Shown here one piece after another: positions 16,208-25,880 of a stretch of 62,914 nucleotides of DNA. The position numbers and the translations under genes are program-made. The stretch's first letter is position 1. Every line of letters starts with the position of its first letter. The notes beneath the pieces are model-generated. The model was given only the letters and a program-made list of their open reading frames with translations. It did not search any database and was not told the origin of the DNA. Origin of the DNA: Tenericutes bacterium ADurb.BinA124 (GTDB taxonomy: Bacteria; Bacillota_I; Bacilli_A; ML615J-28; CAG-698); the NCBI GenBank assembly GCA_002068415.1, contig MVZM01000011.1, positions 1 to 62,914 on the forward strand, in the 5' to 3' direction.

Positions 16208-17290
16208 ATGGTTAGTCAAAAGTTTTTTGAATCACTGGAAGCCATTGCTTTTGAGCGTGGTTTGGATGTTGAGGATGTTAAAGGGAAAGTGGAAATTGCG
16301 ATTTCCGTCTCCAGCCGTAACAGTGGCTACAGTGGTGATATTAAAACCGAATGGGATTTTGAAAAGAAAAGAATCCGCGTTTACGAATATAAATATGTTG
16401 TCGAGACCATCGATCCGGACGGACCACGAGGGCAAATCACTTTAGAAGAAGCGCAAGCGATTAAACCGAAAACGAAAGTGGGAACGGAATTTAAAACGGA
16501 AATTAATGTTTCCGGTTTTGGGCGGAAAGCAGCTTCTGTTTTTCGTCAAAGCTTATTAAGCGGACTGAAAGAATTAGAACGTGAAGAAGCATTTAATTTT
16601 TTCCAAGAACGTGTCGGCGAAGTCATCACGGCGACGGTTTTAGATTACAGCAATAATTTTGTTACTTTCAGTATTGGTAAAAATGTCGTTGCCAATATGC
16701 CCGATAAAGAAGGCGTTCCCGGGGAAACCTTCAATGTTGGCGATGAGAAAAAAGTTTATATTACCAAAGTAGAAAAAACCACCAAAGGACCTAAGGTTTT
16801 CTTAACACGTGCTAATCGGGAAATTGTTAAGCGTTTGTTTGAAATGATGATTCCGGAAATTGCCGACGGTTCCATTGAAATCATGGGGATTGCGCGGGAA
16901 CCGGGTGAAAAGACCAAAATCGGGGTTCTGTCTTTAAAAAACAACCTTGATGCTAAAGGGGCCTGTGTTGGTCAAGGCGGGTTAAGAATTCGCCAAATTA
17001 ATGAAATCTTGAATAACGAAAAAATTGAAATCTTTACTTGGCGGGATAATCCGGTTGATTTGATTGCGGAGGCCTTGCTTCCGGCTAAAGCCTTAGCCGT
17101 TATGGTTGATGAAAAAACCAAACAAGCGACCGTCGTTGTTAATGATGACCAATACTCACTTGCCATCGGCAAGAGCGGACAAAATGCCCGTTTGGCGGCC
17201 TATGCCATCGGATGGCGAATAGATATTAAAAATTTGACCGATGCCACGAATGAAGGAATTGAGTTTGAATATAACGTTTCCAGAAAGTAG
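16208..17290 (+). CDS. nusA: transcription termination/antitermination factor NusA
   Basis: Binds RNA polymerase and modulates pausing and termination. The 360 residues have the N-terminal RNAP-binding domain (1-130), S1 (about 135-200), and KH1/KH2 (about 205-345; GACVGQGGLRIRQI, then LAIGKSGQNARLAA). It lacks the C-terminal acidic repeats of proteobacterial NusA, as expected in Firmicutes. The start is ATG 16208, behind TGGAGGAA; an in-frame GTG at 16130 lies inside the leader hairpin. The usual upstream rimP gene is absent; the lipoprotein gene occupies that place. Confidence 0.95.
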   Translation: MVSQKFFESLEAIAFERGLDVEDVKGKVEIAISVSSRNSGYSGDIKTEWDFEKKRIRVYEYKYVVETIDPDGPRGQITLEEAQAIKPKTKVGTEFKTEINVSGFGRKAASVFRQSLLSGLKELEREEAFNFFQERVGEVITATVLDYSNNFVTFSIGKNVVANMPDKEGVPGETFNVGDEKKVYITKVEKTTKGPKVFLTRANREIVKRLFEMMIPEIADGSIEIMGIAREPGEKTKIGVLSLKNNLDAKGACVGQGGLRIRQINEILNNEKIEIFTWRDNPVDLIAEALLPAKALAVMVDEKTKQATVVVNDDQYSLAIGKSGQNARLAAYAIGWRIDIKNLTDATNEGIEFEYNVSRK

Positions 17291-17296
17291 GCGACA

Positions 17297-17560
17297 ATGA
17301 AACCAAGAAAGATACCGATGCGTAAATGTGTTGTGACTAATGAACAACATCCAAAAGGCGAAATGTTTCGCATTGTTCGGACAGCGGAAGGACCAACGGT
17401 GGTTGATTTAACCGGGAAAGTCCGAGGGCGTGGCGCTTATTTATCCAAAAATAAAGAAGTGATTTTAATGGCCATGAAAAAGAAAACCTTGGATCGTCAT
17501 TTGGAAACAAAAGTGCCTGATGAGGTTTTTGAACAATTATTAAAGATTCTAGGTGAGTAA
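17297..17560 (+). CDS. ylxR: YlxR family RNA-binding protein (RnpM)
   Basis: An 87-residue protein of the nusA operon. The family motif PMRKCVVTNEQ..KGEMFRIVR and the GRGAYLSKN turn are intact. YlxR homologues bind RNA, and in Bacillus the protein has been described as a modulator of RNase P (RnpM). It starts 6 nt after nusA and overlaps the L7Ae-like gene. Confidence 0.9.
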   Translation: MKPRKIPMRKCVVTNEQHPKGEMFRIVRTAEGPTVVDLTGKVRGRGAYLSKNKEVILMAMKKKTLDRHLETKVPDEVFEQLLKILGE

Positions 17561-17561
17561 T

Positions 17562-17882
17562 TTGCAAGACAGTCAAAAAAATAAAATCATGAATTTATTG
17601 GGCTTGGCTTACCGGGCCAATAAAATAGTTACCAGTGAAAAAGAGGTGTTGAAGGCCATCAAAACAAAAAAGGCTAAATTAGTTTTGGTGGCTTGTGATG
17701 CTTCCCCTAAAACGAAAGATCGTTTTGATAAAAAATGCTTTTTCCACAAAATCCCCCTTTATTTTCATTTGCAAAGCGATGAAATCGCTCATGCTTTAGG
17801 AAAAAGTTTAAGCAAAATTGTCGCGATTACGGAAGATGGATTTAAAGAAATAGCGGAAAAGATTTTTATGGAGGTGAAATAA
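17562..17882 (+). CDS. ylxQ: L7Ae-family ribosomal-type protein (YlxQ)
   Basis: About 106 residues with the L7Ae/L30e fold, which binds kink-turn RNA. Visible features are IMNLLGLAYRANKIVTSEKEVLK, the strand KLVLVACDASPKTKDRF and a final IVAITEDGF. The start is uncertain. A GTG at 17553 has no ribosome site, whereas TTG 17562 follows AGGTGAG at good spacing and is preferred. It sits between ylxR and infB as in Bacillus. Confidence 0.82.
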   Translation: MQDSQKNKIMNLLGLAYRANKIVTSEKEVLKAIKTKKAKLVLVACDASPKTKDRFDKKCFFHKIPLYFHLQSDEIAHALGKSLSKIVAITEDGFKEIAEKIFMEVK

Positions 17883-20210
17883 ATGAAGGTTAAAGAGATT
17901 TTAGAAATTCTAAGCGCTCTGGGAAAGCCGGTAACGGATAAAGAGTTGTTAGGAAATTTAGAAAATGTGGGGATTGTTGCCAATCTCGAAACCGATATTG
18001 AACCGATAGTCATTAAAAAACTAAGCAAAAAATATGGTGTGGACATCAAGCCCATTAGGGTCAAGAAGGAAGCACCCAAACCGGCACCACCGAAACCGGA
18101 ACCGCTTGTGGAGACGCCTCAAGCCCAGCCCGTTAAGCCGGCCCCGAAACCGGAAGCCAAACCGGTTTCGAAACCAGCGCCAAAACCGGAAGTGAAGGTG
18201 AAACCGGAAGATAAACCGAAACCGCTTAAACCGGAAGATAAACCGAAACCGCTTAAACCGGAAGACAAACCGAAACCGCTTAAACCGGAACCAGCGAGTG
18301 TTGAGGTGGAAGAATTGGAATTGAGCCGCGTTTATGATGATAAATATAATGACTACGAAACGGAAGCTAAAGTTTATACGCGGATTAAGAATGTAAAAAA
18401 GGGTCGTTCAAGGAGTCGGGGAAATCGGCAAACCAATATCACCGGCAATGATAAAGCCAAAGCCAATGTGCTTGTTTTTACGCCCGGCATGACGGTTACC
18501 CAATTAGCGGATGGTTTAAATGTTCCCATGAACGAAATTGTTCGCAAACTGGTTATGCTTGGTTATATGATGAGTGCAACGGCGGTGGTTGAAAAAGAAG
18601 TGGTTGAGATTATTGCGGAGGAATATTCTTTTACCGTCAAAGACAAAGTGTTAGAAGATATCACTAAATTTGAAGAGATTGTCATTGAAGATGAAGAAAA
18701 ACTATTAAAACCACGTCCTCCGATTGTGACCATTATGGGTCATGTTGATCACGGGAAAACAACTCTTTTGGATACCATTCGCCATTCAAAAGTAGCCTCG
18801 GGCGAAGCCGGAGGAATTACGCAACACATCGGCGCTTACCAAGTTAAAAAAAGCGGCAAATTGATTACTTTCATTGATACGCCGGGTCATGCCGCCTTTA
18901 CCGAAATGCGGGCTCGTGGCGCCAATGTTACCGATATTGTCGTGTTGGTGGTCGCCGCCGATGACGGTGTTATGCCACAAACAAAAGAAGCGGTTGAACA
19001 TGCCCAAGCGGCCAAAGTACCAATTATTGTGGCTATTAATAAAATGGATAAGCCGTCGGCTAATCCTGACCGGATTAAACAAGAATTAAGCAATTATGAC
19101 CTTGTTCCGGAAGAATGGGGAGGCAAAACCATTTATGTTCCGCTTTCCGCACTAACCGGAAAAGGCGTTGAAGATTTATTGGAAATGATTCTTTTGACGG
19201 CGGAATTGGAAAATTATCGTGCTAACCCGAACCGCTTAGGCGTCGGTTTGGTTGTGGAAGCCAAACTTGACCGCGGTCGTGGTCCGGTTGCCACTTTGCT
19301 TGTGAAAAACGGGACGATTAAAATTGGTGATCCGATTGTTGTCGGTAATACCTTTGGTAAAATCCGGGCTATGCAAGATGAAACCAAAACCCAGTTAAAA
19401 CAAGCGGGACCATCGAAACCGGTGGAAATTACCGGTTTATCCGAAGTCCCTTTAGCCGGTGATCACTTTATGGTTTTTGATGATGAAAAAGTCGCACGAT
19501 TAGTTTCGGAAGAACGCACCATCCGCACTTTCAACCAAGAAATGGGGGTTGGACGACCGGTATCCTTAGCGAACCTCTTTGGCGATGTCAACAATCCGAC
19601 CAAAGATTTAAATATTATTTTGAAAGCCGATGTTCAAGGCTCCGTGGAAGCTTTAAAAAGCTCATTGGAAAAACTGAATGTTGAAGGCATTAACATTAAA
19701 GTCATCCGTGGCAGTGTCGGGGCCGTTACCGAAACTGATGTCAGTTTAGCAATCGCCTCTTCCTCGATTATTATTGCTTTTAATGTTCGTCCAAGTTCAC
19801 AAATAATGGAATATGCGAAGGAAAAGAATATTGAAATTCGCTTATACAATATCATTTATAAAGTCTTGGAAGATATTGAAGCGGCGATGAAGGGCATGCT
19901 TGAACCGGTGTTTGCAGAAAAAACGCTTGGCCAAGCGGAAGTTAGGTCGATTTTTAAAGCATCCAAAATCGGGACGATTGCGGGTTGTTATGTTACGAAT
20001 GGTTTAATCCTTCGTTCGGCTGATGTTCGTTTAATCCGGGATGCCATTGTTATTTATGAATCCAAGATTTCGTCCTTAAAACGCTTTAAAGATGATGTGA
20101 AAGAAGTTAAAGCCGGTTATGAATGCGGGATTACCATTGAGAATTTCAATGACATTAAAGAAGGCGACATTATTGAAGCTTATACCATGGAAGAAGTTAA
20201 GGAAGACTAA
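17883..20210 (+). CDS. infB: translation initiation factor IF-2
   Basis: A GTPase that brings fMet-tRNA to the 30S subunit. The 775 residues have an IF2_N element (1-60), then a Lys/Pro/Glu linker (62-140) with three exact KPEDKPKPL units. A second IF2_N-like segment (195-260) follows. The G domain has G1 GHVDHGKT (286-293), [12 protein letters not shown] and SAL. Domains II-IV include [17 protein letters not shown] near the C-terminus. Stop and start of infB and ylxQ are adjacent. Confidence 0.97.
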   Translation: MKVKEILEILSALGKPVTDKELLGNLENVGIVANLETDIEPIVIKKLSKKYGVDIKPIRVKKEAPKPAPPKPEPLVETPQAQPVKPAPKPEAKPVSKPAPKPEVKVKPEDKPKPLKPEDKPKPLKPEDKPKPLKPEPASVEVEELELSRVYDDKYNDYETEAKVYTRIKNVKKGRSRSRGNRQTNITGNDKAKANVLVFTPGMTVTQLADGLNVPMNEIVRKLVMLGYMMSATAVVEKEVVEIIAEEYSFTVKDKVLEDITKFEEIVIEDEEKLLKPRPPIVTIMGHVDHGKTTLLDTIRHSKVASGEAGGITQHIGAYQVKKSGKLITFIDTPGHAAFTEMRARGANVTDIVVLVVAADDGVMPQTKEAVEHAQAAKVPIIVAINKMDKPSANPDRIKQELSNYDLVPEEWGGKTIYVPLSALTGKGVEDLLEMILLTAELENYRANPNRLGVGLVVEAKLDRGRGPVATLLVKNGTIKIGDPIVVGNTFGKIRAMQDETKTQLKQAGPSKPVEITGLSEVPLAGDHFMVFDDEKVARLVSEERTIRTFNQEMGVGRPVSLANLFGDVNNPTKDLNIILKADVQGSVEALKSSLEKLNVEGINIKVIRGSVGAVTETDVSLAIASSSIIIAFNVRPSSQIMEYAKEKNIEIRLYNIIYKVLEDIEAAMKGMLEPVFAEKTLGQAEVRSIFKASKIGTIAGCYVTNGLILRSADVRLIRDAIVIYESKISSLKRFKDDVKEVKAGYECGITIENFNDIKEGDIIEAYTMEEVKED
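18201..18281 (+). repeat. three 27-bp tandem repeats in the infB linker
   Basis: The unit (AAACCGGAAGATAAACCG followed by AAACCGCTT) occurs at 18201, 18228 and 18255, with one T-to-C change in the third copy. It encodes KPEDKPKPL three times. Copy number is likely to vary by slippage. Confidence 0.9.
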
Positions 20211-20213
20211 GGC

Positions 20214-20552
20214 ATGGCTTATAAATTAGAACGTTTAGAAAAAAACATTGAGCGCGAACTAGGAATGCTTTTTTTGGCCGATGTGAAAAACGAGCTGCTA
20301 AAGCAAGTCACGATTACCAAGGTTTCGTTAAATAATGATTTATCGATAGCGACGGTTTATTATTCCGTTTATGGTAATGATGAACAAAAACAAGCAATCA
20401 CTGGTGCGCTTACGGAAGCCAAAGGATATTTGCGCTCCATGTTAAGCAAAGTGTTGGCCGTTCGCAAAACCCCGGATTTGCGTTTTAAATTTGATGAGTC
20501 TTGGGAGTACGGAAACAAGATTGATAATATTTTAAAAGATTTAAAATTATAA
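20214..20552 (+). CDS. rbfA: ribosome-binding factor A
   Basis: A 30S maturation factor of 112 residues with the KH-like RbfA fold. It has the N-terminal helix LERLEKNIERELGMLF, the strands VTITKVSLNNDLSIATVYYSV and the C-terminal LAVRKTPDLRFKFDES..YGNKIDNIL typical of the family. It starts 4 nt after infB, the standard order. truB and ribF do not follow; uvrC does. Confidence 0.93.
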   Translation: MAYKLERLEKNIERELGMLFLADVKNELLKQVTITKVSLNNDLSIATVYYSVYGNDEQKQAITGALTEAKGYLRSMLSKVLAVRKTPDLRFKFDESWEYGNKIDNILKDLKL

Positions 20553-20574
20553 AGCCTTTTTAGTGAGGTGAAAA

Positions 20575-22314
20575 ATGGACCTAAAAGATAAACTAAAGCA
20601 GCTTCCTAAAAAACCCGGTTGTTATCAGATGTTTAATCAGGACCGAGAAATTATTTATGTAGGAAAAGCGAAGAATTTGTTTAATCGTGTTAGGTCCTAT
20701 TTTGTTGGCAGCCATGATGCGAAAACCACAAGATTGATTGCCAACATTGCTGATTTTGAGTATATTGTGACTTCGACGGAAACCGAAGCCTTCATCTTAG
20801 AAATCAATTTGATTAAAAAACACAAACCCAAATACAATATATCTTTAACGGATGACCGTCAATATCCGTATATCTTAATTACGGATGAAAAAGATCCCAA
20901 AATAACCTATACCCGAGAAATGCATCGCCGTGGCAAGTTTTATGGTCCCTACCCTAATGCCACTGCCGCCAAAGAAGTTGTTGATTTGTTGAATCGGATT
21001 TATCCTTTACGCAAATGTTCGCAACTTCCGAAAAAAGAATGCCTTTACTATCATCTTGGGCAATGTTTAGCTCCCTGCATCAAGGAAGTTAAACCGGAAC
21101 AATATCAAGACATTATTAGTAAAATCCAATCCCTTTTAAAAGGTAATGTGAAAGAACAACAAAAGCAATTGGAAAAACAAATGAATGAAGCTTCCGAAAA
21201 TCTTGATTTTGAAAAAGCGATTGAGTATCGGCAATTAATTGCCGATTTCAATACCATTACGGAAAAACAAAAAATGGAGCTCGATGTTGCTGATACCGAT
21301 GTTTTTGCTTATGTAGTGCGTGATAGCTATTTAAGTATTCAGGTCTTTCATATTCGTGGTCATAAAACAATTGCCCGCAACGGTTTTTTGTTTGAAGTTA
21401 TGGGGAATCCCGAAGAAATGTTTGTAGACTTTATCGCTCAGTTTTATTTAGAACGCAATTTCCCCCTTCCTAAAGAAGTCTTAATTCCTAGTGTTGATTA
21501 TTCTTCCCTAGCCGAACTTATCAAAAATCGGATTGTTGTCCCCAAAAAGGGTCAAAAAAGGCAATATGTGATGTTGGTTAAAGAAAATGCTATGGAAAGA
21601 CTCGATGTCTTAATTGCACAAGAACAAAAGCAATATGAGAAAACCTTGGGAGCGGTTGTGGAACTGGGGAAGCTTTTAGCTATTCCCCTTCCCAAGCGGA
21701 TTGAAGCTTTTGATAATTCTCACAATCAAGGGATGCAAAGCGTTAGTGCAATGGTTGTTTATGAAGACGGGCTTCCTAAAAAGCAACAGTACCGCAAATA
21801 TAAAATTAAAACCGTTGTTGGGGCCAATGATTATCAAAGCATGTATGAAGTTATTTCTCGGCGCTATCGCCCAAGGGAAGGGTCAACGGTTTTCCCGAAT
21901 TTAATAATTGTTGATGGTGGCAAACCCCAGGTTAGTAGTGCTTTAAAAGCCCTTGCGGATTTAAAACTGTCAATTCCGGTTTTAGGTCTGGGGAAGGATG
22001 ATAAGCATCGCACCGCTTATTTATTCTTTAACAATCAAGAAATTTATCTTGATAAAAAAAGTCCGCTGTTTTTCTTTCTTGAAAACCTGCAGGATGAAGT
22101 TCATCGTTATGCGATTACTTTCCATCATTTATTAGCCAGCAAAACTACTTTAGCTTCCCAATTAGATGATATCAAGGGAATCGGTAAAGTACGTAAAAGA
22201 CAAATCATAGATGTCATTAAGCGTGCTAATCAAGACAGCATTCGTGAAGAACTACAACAACTTAAATTAAGCGAAGAACAAATGGAAGCCGTTATTGCAA
22301 TATTGAATAGATAA
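20575..22314 (+). CDS. uvrC: excinuclease ABC subunit C
   Basis: Makes both incisions in nucleotide excision repair. The 579 residues include the GIY-YIG nuclease (10-95: GCYQMFNQDREIIYVGKAKN), a Cys cluster (KCSQLPKKECLYYHLGQCLAPC) and a UvrB-binding UVR motif near 200-230 (ENLDFEKAIEYRQLI). The RNase H-like C-terminal nuclease follows (EAFDNSHNQGM..SAMVV, LIIVDGGKPQV), then tandem HhH (LDDIKGIGKVRKRQII). All are in order and full length. GTGAGGTG precedes the ATG. Confidence 0.97.
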   Translation: MDLKDKLKQLPKKPGCYQMFNQDREIIYVGKAKNLFNRVRSYFVGSHDAKTTRLIANIADFEYIVTSTETEAFILEINLIKKHKPKYNISLTDDRQYPYILITDEKDPKITYTREMHRRGKFYGPYPNATAAKEVVDLLNRIYPLRKCSQLPKKECLYYHLGQCLAPCIKEVKPEQYQDIISKIQSLLKGNVKEQQKQLEKQMNEASENLDFEKAIEYRQLIADFNTITEKQKMELDVADTDVFAYVVRDSYLSIQVFHIRGHKTIARNGFLFEVMGNPEEMFVDFIAQFYLERNFPLPKEVLIPSVDYSSLAELIKNRIVVPKKGQKRQYVMLVKENAMERLDVLIAQEQKQYEKTLGAVVELGKLLAIPLPKRIEAFDNSHNQGMQSVSAMVVYEDGLPKKQQYRKYKIKTVVGANDYQSMYEVISRRYRPREGSTVFPNLIIVDGGKPQVSSALKALADLKLSIPVLGLGKDDKHRTAYLFFNNQEIYLDKKSPLFFFLENLQDEVHRYAITFHHLLASKTTLASQLDDIKGIGKVRKRQIIDVIKRANQDSIREELQQLKLSEEQMEAVIAILNR

Positions 22315-22325
22315 GGAAGAACAAG

Positions 22326-23186
22326 ATGGAAATATATGGAAAAGTGATTGCGACAAATCCTAAAGACCGAATTATTAAACTACAATGTCCGAAGCGAATT
22401 TGTTTTTTTTACATGACAAGGCGCCAATTTAAAGATTATGGGACTTATTTTTATCAACATCCCTATGTCTTTATTGATGTTGAGAAAGAAAAGAAACGTT
22501 ACGGAACGCAACTTTGTTATGAAGTAAATTACTTTCGAAAAATTGTTAAAGGAACGCGAACTAAAAAAACGACTTATTACAATATTGATAATATTCGGAA
22601 AGATTTAAAGAAATTAATCAACAACACGAAAATGAAGTTGTTTTTAGACTTGGAATTTTCCCTACCCTCTTATTATCAAACGATGGTGCATATTCCGGAA
22701 ATCTTACAGTATGGTATGATTGTGGAGGACGAAAACAAGCAAGTTGTTTTTCAGGAAGGGTCGTTAGTTAAACCCTTACGGAGGTTTGCCATTAACAACC
22801 GCACTTTAAAGTTTTTATCAAAAACAAATGAACAATTTGAAGATGCTAAATCTTATGTTGAATTCTATCAACTGTTAGAACAATGTTTGGAAACTTACAA
22901 TCCTAAAGTGATTGCTTGGGGTAAAAATGATATCTTAACAATGGAGCAATCGTTTCGGCTCAATCATCTAAAACCCTTAGCGATTCGTTCTCGTTATATT
23001 AATTTAATGCAAGTTATTAAAAATTATTACAACACGAATACGGACTTAGGACTGTTTTCAACTTACCAAGACATGAGCGGGATTGTTGTAGAACAACAAC
23101 AGCACGATGCGATGGAAGATGCCATAATGATGCGAAAGATTTATCATTTGTTTACGAAAATAGTTGAAAAAGAAGTCAAGAATTAA
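22326..23186 (+). CDS. DEDDh 3'-5' exonuclease-like protein with extra N-terminal domain
   Basis: In this 286-residue protein, residues 103-280 look like an RNase H-fold DEDDh exonuclease. The motifs are LFLDLEFS (Asp108, Glu110), an ExoII-like Asp in IAWGKNDILTM, and an ExoIII-like HDAMEDAIM with His and Asp five apart. The first 100 residues form a basic beta-rich domain (GKVIATNPKDRIIKLQCPKR) that I cannot name; an OB-like nucleic acid-binding fold is a guess. It starts 11 nt after uvrC, which hints at a DNA or RNA processing role. The substrate is unknown. Confidence 0.7.
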   Translation: MEIYGKVIATNPKDRIIKLQCPKRICFFYMTRRQFKDYGTYFYQHPYVFIDVEKEKKRYGTQLCYEVNYFRKIVKGTRTKKTTYYNIDNIRKDLKKLINNTKMKLFLDLEFSLPSYYQTMVHIPEILQYGMIVEDENKQVVFQEGSLVKPLRRFAINNRTLKFLSKTNEQFEDAKSYVEFYQLLEQCLETYNPKVIAWGKNDILTMEQSFRLNHLKPLAIRSRYINLMQVIKNYYNTNTDLGLFSTYQDMSGIVVEQQQHDAMEDAIMMRKIYHLFTKIVEKEVKN

Positions 23187-23263
23187 GGAGAAATGAGCTC
23201 CTTAATTTAATAATAAAGCAAATAAAAAGACGGTAACATTTTTAAGTTTGTTATCGTCTTTTT
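23181..23263. terminator. two hairpins between convergent genes
   Basis: AATTAAGGAG / CTCCTTAATT (23181-23207) is a hairpin overlapping the exonuclease stop. A second stem (23224-23238 with 23249-23263) has an A run on the left and a T run on the right, so it terminates transcription from both sides. Confidence 0.8.
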
Positions 23264-23266
23264 GGT

Positions 23267-24961
23267 TTAAACATTCATAATAATCGGAACAATCATCGGT
23301 TTACGTTCGGTTTTCTCATAAATAAAATCGGCTAAAGTTGGTAATAATAAGTTATAAAACTGATTAGGGTTGAATTTTTTAGTTTCACTGTAATAATTCT
23401 CATACAGTTCTTTAGCCTTGTTTTCAATATCGGTCACTAGTGCTTCCGAGTCTCTTACATAAATAAAACCTCGGCTAACAACATTTGGTAAGCGCATTAA
23501 TTTATAATTGAGAGTCGAAAAAACAATCCCGAGCATCCCGTCATCGGACATGAGTTTGCGTTCCCGAATGATGCTGTTGTCAACATCTTCGTTGTTGGAG
23601 TCAACATAAATAGCCCCGGCTTTAACGGCATAATGTGTAAAGACTTTGTTGGGAGCGAAGGTTAATACTTCACCGTTGTCCAGAATATGGATGTTTTGAG
23701 GATCAACCCCGGTGGCAATCGCCAATTGCGCATGGCGTTTCAACATGGCGTATTCCCCATGAATAGGCATAAAATGCTTGGGTTTGGTTAGCGACAACAT
23801 GATTTTTAGTTCTGTTTCGCTGGCGTGTCCGGAAGTATGGGTGTCGGTTAAGGGGCTGTTGACGATGACATTAGCTCCGGCTTTAAAAAGTTTATTAATC
23901 GTACGGTTAATGTATTCTTGGTTACCGGGAATGGGGGAGGAGGAGAAAACGATGGTATCACCCGGGATTATCTTAATTTGTTTGTGTGAGCCGTCAGCGA
24001 TTCTCGATAAAGCCGCTAAAGGTTCACCTTGGGAGCCTGTACTTAAAATCGTGATTTTTTCCGGCGGTAAGTGCGGAAATTCTTTGGCGGTGATGAAGGT
24101 TCCGGGGGGAGCGGTAATGTAGTTATATTTTAAACTGAAATTGACAACTTTAGCCATGCTGCGGCCAAAGACAATTACTTTGCGGTTTTGTTCAACACTC
24201 GCTTCCACAATCTGTTGAACACGATGCACATTGGAAGCAAAAGTGGAAATAATAATTCGACCCTTAATTTGTTTGAAAATGGCTTTAATGCTGTCACCGA
24301 TTTTCTTTTCCGAAGTTGTAAACTTTTTGACTTGGGCATTGGTGGAATCGGATAACAAACAAAGAACGCCTTCCGTGGCATATTTTGTTAATTTCGCATA
24401 CTCGGTATGACCGGAAAGCGGTGTAAAGTCGAATTTAAAATCACCGGTATGTAAAATATAACCTTGATTGGTTTTAATGGCAATCCCCGAAGAATCGGGA
24501 ATGCTGTGATTTGTTTTGAAAAAGGATATTTCAAAATTTTGGAATTTAAAAACCGAATCATTATGATATTCAATGATGTTCGGGGAAAGATTGCTAAACT
24601 CCGATAATTTATTTTTAATTAAACCGACGGCAATACCGGAAGCATAGATTTTGGGAATGCTTACTTTTCTTAATAAGTAAGGAATTCCCCCAATATGGTC
24701 TTCATGACCGTGGGTGATAAATAAACCGATGATTTTATCAACATTATCCATGAGGTAAGTATAATCGGGAATGATGTAATCGATGCCATAATTGTCGCCC
24801 GGGAACATGATTCCCGCATCAATGATGATCAATTCCTGATCGCACTCCACCACATACATGTTCTTGCCGATTTCATCAAGTCCACCCAAGGCAAAGATTT
24901 TTATATTATTATCATTGAACCGTTCAATGATGGGAAGTTGTTTGTTATTGATAGTACCCAC
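23267..24961 (-). CDS. rnj: ribonuclease J
   Basis: An endo/5'-exoribonuclease central to mRNA decay and rRNA maturation in Firmicutes. At 564 residues it is full length. The metallo-beta-lactamase core has ITHGHEDHIGG, then the beta-CASP domain (STFASNVHRVQQIV, SGHASETELK) and the C-terminal domain. The N-terminal FALGGLDEIGKNMYVVE is the RNase J hallmark. Translation starts at GTG behind AAAGGAGA; a TATAAT on this strand lies at 24988-24993. Only one J paralogue is in the window, so J1 or J2 is not specified. Confidence 0.95.
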   Translation of the reverse strand: MGTINNKQLPIIERFNDNNIKIFALGGLDEIGKNMYVVECDQELIIIDAGIMFPGDNYGIDYIIPDYTYLMDNVDKIIGLFITHGHEDHIGGIPYLLRKVSIPKIYASGIAVGLIKNKLSEFSNLSPNIIEYHNDSVFKFQNFEISFFKTNHSIPDSSGIAIKTNQGYILHTGDFKFDFTPLSGHTEYAKLTKYATEGVLCLLSDSTNAQVKKFTTSEKKIGDSIKAIFKQIKGRIIISTFASNVHRVQQIVEASVEQNRKVIVFGRSMAKVVNFSLKYNYITAPPGTFITAKEFPHLPPEKITILSTGSQGEPLAALSRIADGSHKQIKIIPGDTIVFSSSPIPGNQEYINRTINKLFKAGANVIVNSPLTDTHTSGHASETELKIMLSLTKPKHFMPIHGEYAMLKRHAQLAIATGVDPQNIHILDNGEVLTFAPNKVFTHYAVKAGAIYVDSNNEDVDNSIIRERKLMSDDGMLGIVFSTLNYKLMRLPNVVSRGFIYVRDSEALVTDIENKAKELYENYYSETKKFNPNQFYNLLLPTLADFIYEKTERKPMIVPIIMNV

Positions 24962-25037
24962 GATAGTCTCCTTTCGTCTTTAGGCTTATTATAATCAATA
25001 TCGTTCCAAAAGGGAAGATAAAAGCAAAATTATTATC

Positions 25038-25066
25038 TTGTTTTATCTTTCCAAACATGCTAGAAT
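25038..25066 (+). promoter_or_regulatory. promoter of the HAD hydrolase gene
   Basis: TTGTTT (25038-25043), a 17-bp spacer and TAGAAT (25061-25066), divergent from rnj. Confidence 0.55.
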
Positions 25067-25084
25067 AGACCAAAGTGGGATTAT

Positions 25085-25864
25085 ATGAATAACAAGAAAT
25101 TAATTTTATTGGATATTGACGGAACGCTTTTTGATAATCAACGACAAATGGTGTCGCCTAAAAGCATTGCTGCCATTAAACAACTACATAATCACCATAT
25201 TGTTGCCATTGCTACGGGTCGTGCACCGTTCATGATTGATTCTATTAAGGCTATCAAACCCTTAATTGATTATTATATTTTCATTAATGGCCAATATATA
25301 TGTGCTCATAAAAAAACCATTTTCCAAGAACCTTTAGACCGAAACGTTTTAAAGGAACTAATTAAGCGTCTGCAGAGTTTAAATTTAGCTTATGGTTTTG
25401 AAAGCAGCCATCAAGAAGCGGTATCACGGATTGACGAACTCGTTTTGTATAGTTTTCAAAACTTAGGACTTCCGGTTCCGCCGGTTGACCCCCAGTTTTA
25501 TTTGCATCACGATGTTTTTCAAGCTTGGGCTTTTTCCAATTCCGGTGCCATCGACATGCTTAAAGCGGAGTTTTCGGAACTGCGTTTTATTCAATGGATG
25601 GATGTCGGCTATGATATTTTACCCGGACATGCTTCAAAAGGTTTAGGAATGAAGCGCTTGGCGGAGTATTTACAAATGGACTTAAAAGATGTTATCGCCA
25701 TCGGCGATGGCGATAATGATTTTGAAATGGTTCGTGATGCCGGCATCGGCATTGCCATGGGAAATGCGGCCGAAAAAGTGAAAAGGGTTGCGAAAATCGT
25801 GACGAGTGATGTCGGTGATGATGGGGTTTACCAAGCCCTTATGAGTATTGGTTTAATCAAATAG
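25085..25864 (+). CDS. Cof-type HAD hydrolase
   Basis: A 259-residue phosphatase of HAD subfamily IIB, usually acting on sugar phosphates or nucleotide cofactors. Motif I is LLDIDGTLF, motif II ATGR, and motifs III/IV are K..LGMKR with IAIGDGDNDFEMVRDAGIGIAMGNA. The type-IIB cap occupies about residues 85-180. The exact substrate is not readable. The ribosome site is weak (GTGGGA). Confidence 0.9.
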   Translation: MNNKKLILLDIDGTLFDNQRQMVSPKSIAAIKQLHNHHIVAIATGRAPFMIDSIKAIKPLIDYYIFINGQYICAHKKTIFQEPLDRNVLKELIKRLQSLNLAYGFESSHQEAVSRIDELVLYSFQNLGLPVPPVDPQFYLHHDVFQAWAFSNSGAIDMLKAEFSELRFIQWMDVGYDILPGHASKGLGMKRLAEYLQMDLKDVIAIGDGDNDFEMVRDAGIGIAMGNAAEKVKRVAKIVTSDVGDDGVYQALMSIGLIK

Positions 25865-25880
25865 CAAAGGAGAAATAAAA

